The notes: generated by a model not told the origin, from the letters alone. Shown: positions 1 to 8,871, counted from the first letter of the stretch. The stretch is 64,000 nucleotides of DNA from Paenibacillus cellulositrophicus (GCF_009363095.1 NZ_CP045295.1:310001-374000); one strand, 5' to 3'. Translations and numbers: made by a program.

Positions 1-59
1 CGTTGTGCAATGACTTTGATGTATAGGCTATAGGGGTACATTTCGAAAACACTTGGCAT
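1..59 (-). CDS. 5' end of an unidentified gene, cut by the window edge
   Basis: An ATG at position 59 (minus strand) opens a frame that runs off the left edge. It is preceded at six bases by a good AAGGAG ribosome binding site. The visible residues begin MPSVFEMYPYSL and match nothing I recognise. A canonical promoter lies just upstream (92-120), so this is very likely a real gene start. Only about 19 codons are visible, so no function is proposed. Confidence 0.6.
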   Translation of the reverse strand, partial: MPSVFEMYPYSLYIKVIAQ

Positions 60-91
60 AGGTTTCTCCTTGAATTCATGTAGATGACTAC

Positions 92-120
92 ACTATATAT
101 GGGGTAGTTATTTTTGTCAA
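92..120 (-). promoter_or_regulatory. sigma-A type promoter of the left-edge gene, with an inverted repeat
   Basis: On the minus strand TTGACA (115-120) is followed after exactly 17 bases by TATAGT (92-97), a near-consensus housekeeping promoter. The -10 region is flanked by ACTAC and GTAGT inverted arms (about 87-108), a possible binding site for a local repressor. The promoter drives the partial gene starting at 59. Confidence 0.65.
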
Positions 121-240
121 TAACTCGTATGTATTGTACGCCACTGCCCTCAATCCAGCTCTCCTGCAGGGCCTCTATACCCCTTTTATTCACTGAATTT
201 TTCGCAGTTACTTAGGATAACGTTCACCGCACATGAATCG

Positions 241-264
241 TAAACTACCCTGCCCGTTAGTTTA
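241..264. repeat. dispersed hairpin repeat, copy A
   Basis: Perfect 7-base arms TAAACTA (241-247) and TAGTTTA (258-264) enclose the loop CCCTGCCCGT. The loop and the TTAG at the right arm recur at 10421, 57636 and, in shorter form, at 28948 and 31137. This copy lies between the rarD terminator and the left-edge gene. Confidence 0.6.
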
Positions 265-271
265 ACCCCGA

Positions 272-313
272 ACAGAAAACAGCCATCTCCCCCTCAGCGG
301 ACGGAAATGGCTG
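272..313 (-). terminator. rho-independent terminator after rarD
   Basis: On the minus strand CAGCCAT pairs with ATGGCTG and is followed by the T-rich tail TTTTCTGTT. It lies 34 bases past the stop codon of the RarD gene, as expected for its terminator. Confidence 0.6.
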
Positions 314-346
314 ATATAACGGTACCGGGTAGACGTTTTGCCGCCG

Positions 347-1231
347 TCAGCGAGCCTTCGCAAGTTTCGTACTGCGAACCGATGCCGCAGCGTATACGAC
401 AAGCGCTGTCCAGATGAGCGCAAAGCCAATGAGAAGAACCGGTGAGACCGACTCCTTGAACACGAATACGCTCAGTAACAACATGATCGTCGGCCCGATG
501 TATTGTACGAAGCCGAGTGTAGACAGGGCCATCCGGGCGGCCGCTCGCGCAAAGAAAAGCAGCGGTAGCGCTGTTACCACGCCAGAAAGAAGCAGTTCGA
601 CGAATGTGGACACAGGCAGCGTCCATGCCGTCGTTTTTCCCACAGCCGCCAAATAGATCCAGTAGCCAAGCGCAACAGGCAGGACTACAGCCGTCTCCGA
701 CAGCAAGCCTACAGAAGCGTCTTGTCCGATCTTCTTCTTCGCGAGTCCGTACAAGCCAAACGTCGCGGCCAGTGAGATTGAAATCCATGGGAACCGTCCG
801 TAGTCGATGGCGATGAGGAGAACCGCGGCGCCAGCAATGGCGATCGCGATCCATTGGCCTCGGTTTGGCTTCTCTCGAAGGAAGACCACCGCAAGCAGCA
901 CGTTCACCAACGGGTTCAAATAATAGCCGAGACTTGTCTCGACGACATGGTCGTTGTTAACCGCCCAGATGAAGATGAGCCAATTTGCAGCGATCAGCAG
1001 TCCGCTAGCGGTGAGCGACAGCAGGAGCGAGCGGCTAGCCGCAATCCGTTTCATGTCACCCCAGCGACGCTGGACTGCGACGAAAATTCCCATAAAGACG
1101 AACGACCAGACAACCCGATGTGACAGTATCTCCCCTGCCGGCACGTCGTTAAACAACTTCCAATAAAGCGGGAGAATCCCCCACATGATATACGCGATAA
1201 TAGCATTGACCAACCCGTTGTTCATCATCAA
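347..1231 (-). CDS. rarD: RarD-family EamA permease
   Basis: This 294-residue protein is almost entirely hydrophobic, with about ten membrane helices in the two-fold EamA (DMT superfamily) arrangement. The opening NAIIAYIMWGILPLYWKL and the motif SHRVVWSF near residue 40 are typical of the RarD branch, named for chloramphenicol-sensitive E. coli mutants. Its real substrate is unknown. Length equals the family norm. Three ATGs occur in a row at the start behind GGAGAGGG, so the exact first codon could be one or two residues later. It is monocistronic, with its own terminator at 272-313. Family assignment is firm, the transported compound is not. Confidence 0.85.
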   Translation of the reverse strand: MMMNNGLVNAIIAYIMWGILPLYWKLFNDVPAGEILSHRVVWSFVFMGIFVAVQRRWGDMKRIAASRSLLLSLTASGLLIAANWLIFIWAVNNDHVVETSLGYYLNPLVNVLLAVVFLREKPNRGQWIAIAIAGAAVLLIAIDYGRFPWISISLAATFGLYGLAKKKIGQDASVGLLSETAVVLPVALGYWIYLAAVGKTTAWTLPVSTFVELLLSGVVTALPLLFFARAAARMALSTLGFVQYIGPTIMLLLSVFVFKESVSPVLLIGFALIWTALVVYAAASVRSTKLAKAR

Positions 1232-1335
1232 TTTCCCTCTCCTTACTCCGATGTCTTAACGGATTATACGCCTCGATCATCGTTTAAGTAAAGGGATTAA
1301 TGTTTTAGCCCAAATAAATCGCCATATGCTCCACT

Positions 1336-1818
1336 TCAGACCGTTAAATCATTTTCTGATTTTATATGAATCGCTTCTTGTAAAAGTCTTTGGAGAACAG
1401 CAGCAAACACGGCGATCACCATAGAGGCGAAAATAATGGTCCATCCCATCGGTATGAAACTGGGAGGGTCAACTTTCCTTCCCATGAGATAGTAGAGTGG
1501 CATGCCTAACAGGTACAGGGTACTGATTGTGATGGCACAGTATCTTATATTTTTTAATGCTTTTACCGATAATTCCGAGAACGCTTGGTTCTTATCAATA
1601 TAGCTTAAAAGTGTAAAGGCCTTATACAGGGCAAAGTAAAAAGGAATCGCTGCTGCGTACATATCCATTAAAACGAGAGATTTCATATAAGCTATTTTGG
1701 GATACAATTCTCCAGCAAAATTCCCGATCTTAGGCACTAAAAATATGCAAATTGCGAGAATGGGTATCCCAATCATAATAACAGCCATCTTCAAAAAGAG
1801 TGTTGTTCCTCGTTTCAT
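1336..1818 (-). CDS. DUF2975 family membrane protein
   Basis: This 160-residue protein has four hydrophobic segments (about 8-28, 50-70, 95-112, 122-142) and ends in the IKSENDLTV tail characteristic of DUF2975 proteins. GAGGTG lies five bases before the ATG. In many Bacilli this gene is followed immediately by a small YozG-like XRE regulator. Here the 105 bases to the rarD start codon hold no such gene, so the usual partner is missing. Function is unknown. It may sense or modulate something at the membrane for that regulator. Confidence 0.75.
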   Translation of the reverse strand: MKRGTTLFLKMAVIMIGIPILAICIFLVPKIGNFAGELYPKIAYMKSLVLMDMYAAAIPFYFALYKAFTLLSYIDKNQAFSELSVKALKNIRYCAITISTLYLLGMPLYYLMGRKVDPPSFIPMGWTIIFASMVIAVFAAVLQRLLQEAIHIKSENDLTV

Positions 1819-1910
1819 AAGTGCACCTCACTTATTTGATGTCAGTTTTTACTTTGCCACATAATTTATTGTTTTACAATAAATTAATATCGTTTTATAT
1901 AAAAATAAAA

Positions 1911-1936
1911 AGCATTTCTCATTACAAAGAAATGCT
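1911..1936. terminator. bidirectional terminator between IDEAL and DUF2975 genes
   Basis: AGCATTTCT pairs with AGAAATGCT across a short loop, with A-rich sequence on the left and CTTCCTTTT on the right. It lies about 100 bases past the IDEAL-gene stop codon (minus strand). Confidence 0.5.
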
Positions 1937-2039
1937 CTTCCTTTTAAATGTTAAATTTACAACTCATTCAACAAAACTGTCCTTTAGCTTAGCGCCTGCA
2001 GCCCAGATATAGCAGCGGTTTAACTCCGGGCCTGCTCAT

Positions 2040-2342
2040 TCACGACCTCATCGATACATTTTGATCCGTTAACCGCTTCCATAACGATAGTTCGTTTGTC
2101 CACTTCTCAAACCACTCTTTATCTTTCCAATCCAAGGAGAGATCTATAAGTTCCGGTAAATCGTCCATACATATTACAGCGTTGTTATTCCAAGAAACCC
2201 GATCCGTAGAAACTTCGATAATTCCCAAATCATTTGGAATTGTGGCTTGAACCAAAACCGTGGATTCCCGCATCAGCAACAAAAAGCCGGTTACCTTCTG
2301 CCCTCTGTAGCTGGCAAATACCCAATCTCCTTCGGTCATCAT
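2040..2342 (-). CDS. IDEAL-domain protein
   Basis: This is a 100-residue protein. The N-terminal half begins MMTEGDWVFASYRGQ and resembles the small beta-barrel part of Bacillus IDEAL proteins (start 'GDW'). The C-terminal half contains LPELIDLSLDWKDKEWF, matching the IDEAL helix pair. IDEAL proteins are small cytoplasmic factors of mostly unknown role. The domain is known as a protein-binding module, as in ComK-binding MecA partners and YpiB-like proteins. GGAGG eight bases before the ATG at 2342 decides the start over an upstream TTG. A decayed second copy of its C-terminal end lies at 31802-31870, and the two stretches are clearly alike at the nucleotide level. Confidence 0.65.
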   Translation of the reverse strand: MMTEGDWVFASYRGQKVTGFLLLMRESTVLVQATIPNDLGIIEVSTDRVSWNNNAVICMDDLPELIDLSLDWKDKEWFEKWTNELSLWKRLTDQNVSMRS

Positions 2343-2496
2343 CCCATCAGCCTCCAATGAGCCTGTTACTTAGAATTAAAGGATCGCCTTTGTTTATGTT
2401 TATGCTTAATGTCATCAAATTAGAAAAAAGCGCCCGATTATTCCTAGTTACCTATGGTTAGCGTCTGGTCAGTTTATATTATTGGATCGCGGATCT

Positions 2497-2658
2497 CTAA
2501 CTCAAATCAACGTTATCACCATTGGCTTTCTTGGCACGCATGGTGATTTTACCTAAACACTGTTTTGGATTCGAATACCCATGTTCAACTTCACCAAATA
2601 ACTTGGTTAATAATGACTCAAGCTCACCAAACGCCCTCACTTCAATTTCAACTTTCAT
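2497..2658 (-). CDS. small hypothetical protein (53 aa)
   Basis: GGAGGTG lies six bases before an ATG that opens MKVEIEVRAFGELES. The frame upstream of this ATG has no good start, so I use 2658. The product is soluble and mixed charged, with a central segment LLTKLFGEVEHGY, one cysteine and a basic patch near residues 41-44. I do not recognise a family. The excellent ribosome binding site and a coding-like composition support it being real. Confidence 0.5.
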   Translation of the reverse strand: MKVEIEVRAFGELESLLTKLFGEVEHGYSNPKQCLGKITMRAKKANGDNVDLS

Positions 2659-2738
2659 GAAGCACACCTCCATAATCATTTCCCTCATCATCCAGGTATG
2701 CAATTTCAGCTGATATCTACCTTGTCCTCTGAAGACAG

Positions 2739-2777
2739 CAAATCCCCCTTCAGAATAAATACTCAAAGGGGGATTTG
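2739..2777. terminator. strong inverted repeat, probable terminator of the DUF4965 gene
   Basis: CAAATCCCCCTT (2739-2750) pairs with AAGGGGGATTTG (2766-2777). It lies 32 bases past the DUF4965 gene stop (minus strand). The T-tail on the minus side is poor (CTGTCTTC), so termination efficiency is uncertain. Confidence 0.45.
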
Positions 2778-2808
2778 ACTATTTCGCTATTCTAATGCAA
2801 GTCGTTGA

Positions 2809-4737
2809 CTACGATTGAAGCTTGCAAATCTCCTTATCCATAAGAAGCTTGATAAATAACCCGCCTTGTACCGATCTGTTCTGGAAACCAACCATCTTCG
2901 CGTCGGTCGTCTGGTACCAATCGGTCATCGGAACGCGGCTCTCCGATTGATCGTAAGCGAGCCATAACCGATCGACGATCGTATTGAAATCATCCTTGTC
3001 TTCGCAGAGCGAGGCACTCCACACGATCCAATCGGATTTGGTGTAGGTGTTGCGATTGTCCAGCATAAGGCCGTAGGCACCCGAATGCTTCTCGATATAG
3101 GCTTGCGTCTCTGCCTTGAACGTATCCTCAGGGAATAAGTTCAGGCCGAAGATTTTATCCCAGATGGCATTATACTTCATGCTAAAAGAGCCGGGGCGAT
3201 CGAACGCAAGACGGAACGTACCGTCATCGTTTGCAGCCATAGACTTCCATTGCTCCGCCATCGATCGGGCAAGTTCCATGAGTTCCTCTGCCTTATCCTC
3301 GTTTCCTGCCATGCGGTTCAAGATAGAAAAGCTGGCGATACCCATAATCGCTTTAAGCGACAAGTTGCAGTTATGGGCCAGGTGCCCCGCAAAATCGTCC
3401 GTACACAGCTGGTTATCCGGATCGATGCCGTTTTGGATCAAGTACTGACACCAAGTTTCAAGATGTCCCCAGTTTTCTTGCGCAAATGAAACATCCTGCT
3501 CCGCTATCGCGACAGCCGCAGCGCATATTAACATGTTGCCGCATTCTTCAACCGGCATTTGCCAGTCGGGCGTAGTTCCGTTGCTGTATACTTGCCCATT
3601 CAGAAGCGGGTAGGTGCCCACATCGTGGGGAGCAAAGTCAAAATGCCAAACATCGGTTGAAGCGTATTTAAATATCGGCCGAAGCATCCCTTTCACCAAT
3701 TCGGGATTGTATAGCAAAAATTGTGGAATGGATGGGTAAGTCACGTCAAGCGTAGCCGCACAGCCATTGCTGAAGTTCTCCTTGGAAATGAACAGAACTT
3801 CTCCATCCGGACCCGCTACGATTTTATGGGCGGCAATCGCTTGCCGGTAAGCGAGGGATACCAGGTCTGCATACTTTTCGCTTCCCGATGCGATGGCGTC
3901 TTGATACAATTTTTCAGCAAACCGTTCGCATTTTTCATACAACGAATCATATTCTTTTAGCGCCTGCTTTATCGCCTCTTCAATCGTCTCTCCGTCTTTT
4001 CTCCAATAGGCATCCAGCTTTTCGTGAAAATATTCGATCGATTTAATATCGTCATAGCCGACTGCAAAAAGCCCTTCTGCATTCTGCTCCGTATCCAGAA
4101 CGATCGATAGCCCCATGGCATGATTTACTGTTCCGTAGAGGTTTATATCTTCGGAAGCGCTTACTGAAGCGCCGCTATGATTGGATGCGAGATAGACGTA
4201 GCCCCAGTTAATTCGAAGATCATCCCCGCTTCTGGTTAACGGATGCTGAATGCTGCTGCCCACTTTGCCGCAAGTAAAACCAGGTTCGCTCAGATCCGTA
4301 TACACGGTCGGAAACTCGTATTTCAAGTTTTGGCATAACTCTGCATCTACAGTGACGGCAACTGTGACGTCATGTTTTTTCCCGTCGTTCGACTCGGTTG
4401 TCACATGTATATAAGACACCGGTCTGGACATGAGCTTCAAATCATCCAACAGCAATGGAGTCGTGAACGTAACGGTTAACCGAATCTCATCGCATGCAAA
4501 CTCGTATTGGCTTGACAAAGCATGAATATCCAATCTTGTCTGCTCCATGAGCAGGCTATCCGGCTTAATGCCCATGAAAACATATTCTTTCCCATCAACC
4601 AGCACAGTGCCGGTCATCCGGTGAGGTTTGCCCGTCCAATGCTTGGTTTCCGATTCATTGAGCTTGTCTGCCATGGACCAGATGGAAAAATAAGGGTCAA
4701 CCGTAATCAGCGGAACAGCTGGTGCACGAAGATTCAT
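2809..4737 (-). CDS. DUF4965/DUF5127 glutaminase A-like enzyme
   Basis: This 642-residue protein opens MNLRAPAVPLITVDPYFSIW, the typical start of the DUF4964-DUF5127-DUF4965-DUF1793 family often annotated as fungal-type glutaminase A. N-terminal beta-rich DUF4964/5127 modules span about 1-270. The alpha/alpha-barrel DUF4965 and DUF1793 follow, with DVTYPSIPQFLLYNPEL, WHFDFAPHDVGTYPL and ECGNMLICAAA in the barrel region. No signal peptide is visible, so it is probably cytoplasmic here, unlike the secreted fungal enzymes. GGGAGG before the ATG at 4737 sets the start. It is divergent from an AraC regulator 96 bases away, which probably controls it. The barrel fold resembles glycoside hydrolases, so a glycan substrate is as plausible as glutamine. 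Confidence 0.7.
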   Translation of the reverse strand: MNLRAPAVPLITVDPYFSIWSMADKLNESETKHWTGKPHRMTGTVLVDGKEYVFMGIKPDSLLMEQTRLDIHALSSQYEFACDEIRLTVTFTTPLLLDDLKLMSRPVSYIHVTTESNDGKKHDVTVAVTVDAELCQNLKYEFPTVYTDLSEPGFTCGKVGSSIQHPLTRSGDDLRINWGYVYLASNHSGASVSASEDINLYGTVNHAMGLSIVLDTEQNAEGLFAVGYDDIKSIEYFHEKLDAYWRKDGETIEEAIKQALKEYDSLYEKCERFAEKLYQDAIASGSEKYADLVSLAYRQAIAAHKIVAGPDGEVLFISKENFSNGCAATLDVTYPSIPQFLLYNPELVKGMLRPIFKYASTDVWHFDFAPHDVGTYPLLNGQVYSNGTTPDWQMPVEECGNMLICAAAVAIAEQDVSFAQENWGHLETWCQYLIQNGIDPDNQLCTDDFAGHLAHNCNLSLKAIMGIASFSILNRMAGNEDKAEELMELARSMAEQWKSMAANDDGTFRLAFDRPGSFSMKYNAIWDKIFGLNLFPEDTFKAETQAYIEKHSGAYGLMLDNRNTYTKSDWIVWSASLCEDKDDFNTIVDRLWLAYDQSESRVPMTDWYQTTDAKMVGFQNRSVQGGLFIKLLMDKEICKLQS

Positions 4738-4833
4738 TTGGATTCCTCCCATTAATGCGTTTCTTAGTGTATAATTTATCATGTTCCAAAACGTAATTTA
4801 ATAGGATTTATCATTGTAAATGTGAGGATTATC

Positions 4834-5640
4834 ATGATGAACGAAACCATTTTCAATTTTTGGCATCTTAATGATTCCAAGCTTCCACTCAATGTGCTCA
4901 TGTCGGGCATCTCTTACTGTGATAAGAATTATCGGATCGAACGCCATGGAGAAAACCTGTACTCGTTTGAATACATCATCGACGGCAGCGGCGTTCTAGA
5001 GATTAATTCCCAAACGCTGTACCCTCAGAAAAACGACGTTTACATATTGACTAAAAACAGCGACCATATCTATTATTCCAGCGAAGATCAGCCCTGGATA
5101 AAAATTTGGATTATTTTTAATGGTGATTTTGCCGAATCTTTATTCAAACAATATCTACCTGAAAATACGTATCTCATCAAGGAGTGCAACATTCTCTCCT
5201 ATATGAATGAGATCATTAACCTATCGTCGGCCACACATATGAACTATCCCAGCTTTATAGACGAAGTAACCGTCCTTCTTCTTAAAATCGTAATGCGCTT
5301 AAAAAACCATTTAAAACATAAAGCGCCAACCGTATCCGAGCAGATCAAGTCGTATCTGGACGGCAATATCGAGAATAAAGTGGATTTGGACGATCTGTGT
5401 GAACAACTCGGATATTCGAAAAATCATATGATCAAGATGTTCCGGGAAACGTACGGGATCACGCCTTACGCCTATTTTCGCAAACATAAAATTGAATTGG
5501 CCGAGCAATATTTGCTGAATACCCATCTCAGCATTAACGAAATTTCAAACAAGCTGAATTTCGCCGATCAACATTATTTCTCCTCTGTCTTCAAATCCAT
5601 CGCCGGTGTTTCCCCTTCAGAGTATCGGCAGATTAAATAA
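4834..5640 (+). CDS. AraC family transcriptional regulator
   Basis: This 268-residue protein has an N-terminal cupin-like ligand domain (about 20-130, with SGVLEINSQTLYP) and two C-terminal AraC helix-turn-helix motifs. The second includes INEISNKLNFADQHYFSSVF and ends GVSPSEYRQIK. GTGAGG lies six bases before the ATG at 4834. A GTG twelve bases earlier overlaps that site and is rejected. It is transcribed divergently from the DUF4965 gene, so it is the likely activator of that enzyme in response to a sugar. Confidence 0.8.
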   Translation: MMNETIFNFWHLNDSKLPLNVLMSGISYCDKNYRIERHGENLYSFEYIIDGSGVLEINSQTLYPQKNDVYILTKNSDHIYYSSEDQPWIKIWIIFNGDFAESLFKQYLPENTYLIKECNILSYMNEIINLSSATHMNYPSFIDEVTVLLLKIVMRLKNHLKHKAPTVSEQIKSYLDGNIENKVDLDDLCEQLGYSKNHMIKMFRETYGITPYAYFRKHKIELAEQYLLNTHLSINEISNKLNFADQHYFSSVFKSIAGVSPSEYRQIK

Positions 5641-5740
5641 TAAAGAATGATGACCAAGGTTCTCTACCCATCGCTGGATTCGCCGGATTTAACCCGGACA
5701 TCATCAGAAGCCGCTGCGGTGATACCATAGGCTTTAGGCT

Positions 5741-6505
5741 TTACTGGTTATGGGTTAACTCGAAAAATTTAATTAGATGACCGAGCAAAATCTGAGGTTG
5801 AGTAGAAATATACGAAACGTGATCTCCAGGCACTACGATGAGGTTGGTGTGAAGCAGCTTTGCCATTTCATTGGCGTACTCTGGGCGAATAATATCTCTG
5901 TCTCCATTGACGAGGAGGACGGGCACGGTAATTTGCTGCAGCTGTGTCGGTTCAAGATAATCCTCTGTATTCGGGTTATTCGCCATTTCTGCACCTTTGG
6001 CAATGAGTTTGGACCAGTTATCAGGATGGGGGGCTACACGTTCGTATTCTTGCTTCATCTGTAATGGAAAAGATTCGGCAGAAGCATGTTTTATGCCTTC
6101 GACGATATAGGGAAAATAGCCATCCATACTATAAATAGTCGAGGCTAGTGCCAGCTTACGAACAAGGTGAGGATTAGACTTCGCCAGATGCAGTGCGACT
6201 GTTCCACCAGCACTGTATCCAAACACATCCGCTTCCGTGATTCCTAATTGACTTATTAGTTCAGCGGTGTCACGACCCATTTGGGCAAAACTTAAGGGGC
6301 GGTTAATGTCTGCAGTATGACCATGGCCTTGCTGTTCAATTAAAACTACCTGGCGGTGAAGCACCAACTCCGGTAATAGGGGATCGAACATGCTGGCAGT
6401 CGCAAACTGGCCATGGAGCAAAATTAGTGGTTTACCACTCCCATGGATTTCATAATACATATGTAGTCCATTTACTTTCTCGTAACCACATTTTTTTCCA
6501 CTCAT
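5741..6505 (-). CDS. alpha/beta hydrolase
   Basis: This 254-residue hydrolase begins MSGKKCGYEKVNGLHMYYEIHGSG. LLHGQF forms the oxyanion region. GYSAGG near residue 108 gives the nucleophile serine, and an aspartate in NGDRD and the histidine in GDHVSY complete the triad. AAGGAGG precedes the ATG at 6505. An ATG 39 bases upstream lacks a site. There is no signal peptide. It converges on the AraC gene at 5640. Substrate unknown. Confidence 0.75.
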   Translation of the reverse strand: MSGKKCGYEKVNGLHMYYEIHGSGKPLILLHGQFATASMFDPLLPELVLHRQVVLIEQQGHGHTADINRPLSFAQMGRDTAELISQLGITEADVFGYSAGGTVALHLAKSNPHLVRKLALASTIYSMDGYFPYIVEGIKHASAESFPLQMKQEYERVAPHPDNWSKLIAKGAEMANNPNTEDYLEPTQLQQITVPVLLVNGDRDIIRPEYANEMAKLLHTNLIVVPGDHVSYISTQPQILLGHLIKFFELTHNQ

Positions 6506-6649
6506 GCTTAAGCCTCCTTGCGTTGTATTTGTAAGATGGTCCATTCAAGTTTCGACCTTCGGACGACTGATATTTTTAATAGTATCACAGCCAATGTTTC
6601 TAAGTTCTTTTGGATTGCTATCTTCAACCATGTTCTTGTCGTCTTCCAT

Positions 6650-7576
6650 CTATTCAGATAAATGCGTAGCCGATTTGATATCATGTTGACTTAAAAATTT
6701 CATTAAATCATGACTCAGCTGCACAATCTCATTGTTTGCACTATTCGCATAATCCGGTAACATCATATCGCGAACCATTTTAGTTCGTAGCCATGTCATA
6801 AAGAACAGATCCAATAATAAGTTTGGAAATTTAAGCAACACTTTAAGCATGGGTGGATCAATTGAAACGCCTGCTTTTTGTATGGCCTTTAGATATGCTT
6901 TTAAAGTGACTGTTATTTGGCGTGCCGTCTTTCTGGTTCTGACTGTTTTTTTGTCAATTATTTTATTCTCAGAATGTAAAACGCTCAACATGGCAATGTC
7001 GGATACCGAATGTGTGATGAGATAAGCTTGCATATCCTTTTTAATAACGTAGGGAAGCTTTGCTGTTTTAAATAATTTTGCGAGTTTTTCGATGCGTTCT
7101 GTCACTTCACCATTCACTTCTCCAAATGCAGTTGCCGCTATAATCTTTGGTAGAAATCGAGCATGCAATACTCCATCTTTAATCTGTCCGCCGAAGCCGG
7201 GGAAAGCGGGTAAAAGTCGATTCCCTACAATATCCAGCCACGAAGAAAACCCAATTGAATTACTAGTCATCGTAACGATATGTTTGCTTTGATTATCTTT
7301 TAGCGCTAACAACGCTGATTCGGACCGGTCATAACGAACGGTGACGAAAATAAAATCGTAAATATCATCATTTTCGAGCGTATCAATGACCTTCACTTGT
7401 ATCGATTTAACTGCACCTTTTTCTTTATACTGCAGGCCATTTTCGCTTAACGATTTAAATCTTTTAGAATGGGCAAACAGGGTAACATCAAACCCTGCTT
7501 CAATAAACTTCATTGCGTACATGCTGCCGATGACACCTGCACCAAAAATTAAAATTCTTTCTTGTTTTGCTGACAT
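6650..7576 (-). CDS. ketopantoate reductase-like NAD(P)-binding protein
   Basis: This 308-residue protein has an N-terminal Rossmann fold with GAGVIGSMYAMKF at about residues 12-24, and an all-helical C-terminal domain of the ApbA/PanE kind. The catalytic lysine and the usual asparagine/serine pattern of true PanE are not obvious, and there is an extended helical tail, so it is probably a paralogue rather than the pantothenate enzyme. The start at 7576 is preceded by AGGGGTGG. It is divergent from a TetR gene at 7725 with paired inverted motifs between them, suggesting that TetR controls it. Confidence 0.65.
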   Translation of the reverse strand: MSAKQERILIFGAGVIGSMYAMKFIEAGFDVTLFAHSKRFKSLSENGLQYKEKGAVKSIQVKVIDTLENDDIYDFIFVTVRYDRSESALLALKDNQSKHIVTMTSNSIGFSSWLDIVGNRLLPAFPGFGGQIKDGVLHARFLPKIIAATAFGEVNGEVTERIEKLAKLFKTAKLPYVIKKDMQAYLITHSVSDIAMLSVLHSENKIIDKKTVRTRKTARQITVTLKAYLKAIQKAGVSIDPPMLKVLLKFPNLLLDLFFMTWLRTKMVRDMMLPDYANSANNEIVQLSHDLMKFLSQHDIKSATHLSE

Positions 7577-7610
7577 GAAAACCACCCCTACTTATTAACA
7601 TTTCCTTTGG

Positions 7611-7697
7611 ATTATCAGACAACGTGTTGTATGATGTGATCATAAATCTTTATTATTCCTTGATCAACCATCAGTATTTTAGAATTTGTCGGATAAT
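7611..7697. promoter_or_regulatory. candidate TetR operators in the 7577-7724 intergenic region
   Basis: ATTATCAGACAA (7611-7622) recurs as an inverted copy TTGTCGGATAAT at 7686-7697 with one mismatch. The left site also lies in an imperfect 18-base palindrome (7616-7633) with core ACAAC-GT-GTTGT. Both lie between the divergent reductase and TetR genes, the normal place for an autoregulatory TetR site. Confidence 0.5.
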
Positions 7698-7724
7698 ATT
7701 TTTATTGGCTAATAGGAGGGTAAC

Positions 7725-8276
7725 ATGAAAAAGCAACCGCAAATAACGGAGAAAACAAGACAAACGTTTATAGAAGTTTTTTGTGAGTTATATAGCCAAA
7801 AGCCGATTGAGAAAATTTCGGTTCAGGAAATTGCGAATAAGTCAGGATATAACCGCAGCACCTTTTATCAATACTTTACTGACATATACGATTTGTTAGA
7901 CTCTGTTGAAAATGACTTAATGAATGACATGAAAAAAGAATTGGCGAATCAAGAGCTATCGATACATACGTTTCAAGATACGCTCTATTGTCTGGACAAA
8001 AGAGAACATCTCCTGGTTCTTAATGCCCTTTTAGGAGATTATGGAAGCGCCCGTTTTTTAAAACGCTTAAAAAAAGAAATCACTTTGGGGCAATTAGAAT
8101 TAAACGTTCCGCAAAACGATGCCTTAACGCCATACTTCATTGAGTTTTACCTGACAACTTCCCTTTCTTTATTTCGGCTTTGGATCCAGCGGCAAAAGGA
8201 TTTATCGTCAGAACAATTTTTCAAGCTAGTGGAGAACTTATATTCAAGCGGGATTACGCCCTATTTTAAAGAATGA
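7725..8276 (+). CDS. TetR/AcrR family regulator
   Basis: This 183-residue protein has an N-terminal helix-turn-helix (about 9-57) with EIANKSGYNRSTFYQYFTDI, the TetR signature, then a helical ligand domain. AGGAGGG precedes the ATG. It is divergent from the ketopantoate-reductase-like gene, with inverted motifs in between. The C-terminal part resembles TetR_C-type regulators of short-chain reductases. Inducer unknown. Confidence 0.8.
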   Translation: MKKQPQITEKTRQTFIEVFCELYSQKPIEKISVQEIANKSGYNRSTFYQYFTDIYDLLDSVENDLMNDMKKELANQELSIHTFQDTLYCLDKREHLLVLNALLGDYGSARFLKRLKKEITLGQLELNVPQNDALTPYFIEFYLTTSLSLFRLWIQRQKDLSSEQFFKLVENLYSSGITPYFKE

Positions 8277-8374
8277 GTCTGTCTTCAGACCGATGAATTC
8301 CCGGATCGGCTGTCGTCTATATAAACGAAGGCGTAAATGAACACAAACTAATTTGACGAAGAGGTGTTTTGAAA

Positions 8375-8791
8375 ATGGCATTAATGTCCGTATTCACGAG
8401 CTTCAACCTGCCTGTAAAAAACGTAGAACAATCGAAAGCGTTCTTCACCGGACTCGGATTCGAGCTCAATCCGCAATTCCCCGATAATGAGAATTCGGTA
8501 GCCATTGTGATCGGCGACAACCTGCAGGTCATGCTGATCAATCAAGCATTCTTTAATACGCTCACGGAGAAGGAAGCCGTCGATACGAGCAAGTATGCGC
8601 AAATGACGATCGCATTGGCCTTCGAGAGCCGGGAAAAGGTCGATGAAATCGTGAATACTGCGGTCTCCTTGGGCGGGAAATTGCACGCTGAACCTGAAGA
8701 TCATGGGAACATGTATCATTGGGGCTTCGTGGACTTGGACGGCCATCTATGGGCCATTAACTACATGAACATGGACGCGGCTCAAGGTTAA
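8375..8791 (+). CDS. VOC family protein (glyoxalase/extradiol-type)
   Basis: This 138-residue single-domain vicinal oxygen chelate protein has two beta-alpha-beta-beta-beta halves. VFTSFNLPVKNVEQSKAFF opens the first, and WGFVDLDGHLWAINYM closes the second with the usual D-x-DGH-x-W ending. GAGGTG lies eight bases before the ATG at 8375. Proteins of this kind are commonly found near SRPBCC proteins and SigX5-like sigma factors, as here on the opposite strand. Reaction unknown. Confidence 0.75.
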   Translation: MALMSVFTSFNLPVKNVEQSKAFFTGLGFELNPQFPDNENSVAIVIGDNLQVMLINQAFFNTLTEKEAVDTSKYAQMTIALAFESREKVDEIVNTAVSLGGKLHAEPEDHGNMYHWGFVDLDGHLWAINYMNMDAAQG

Positions 8792-8825
8792 GGCTAACGC
8801 AGGATCATGCTCGTACCAGGGTTTA

Positions 8826-8860
8826 AAAAGAAATACGCCGGGCATCTTCCCCGGCGTCTT
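8826..8860 (-). terminator. rho-independent terminator of the SRPBCC gene
   Basis: On the minus strand ACGCCGG pairs with CCGGCGT and is followed by ATTTCTTTTT. It is 12 bases beyond the SRPBCC stop codon and also separates it from the convergent VOC gene. Confidence 0.6.
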
Positions 8861-8871
8861 CTTCGCGATGA

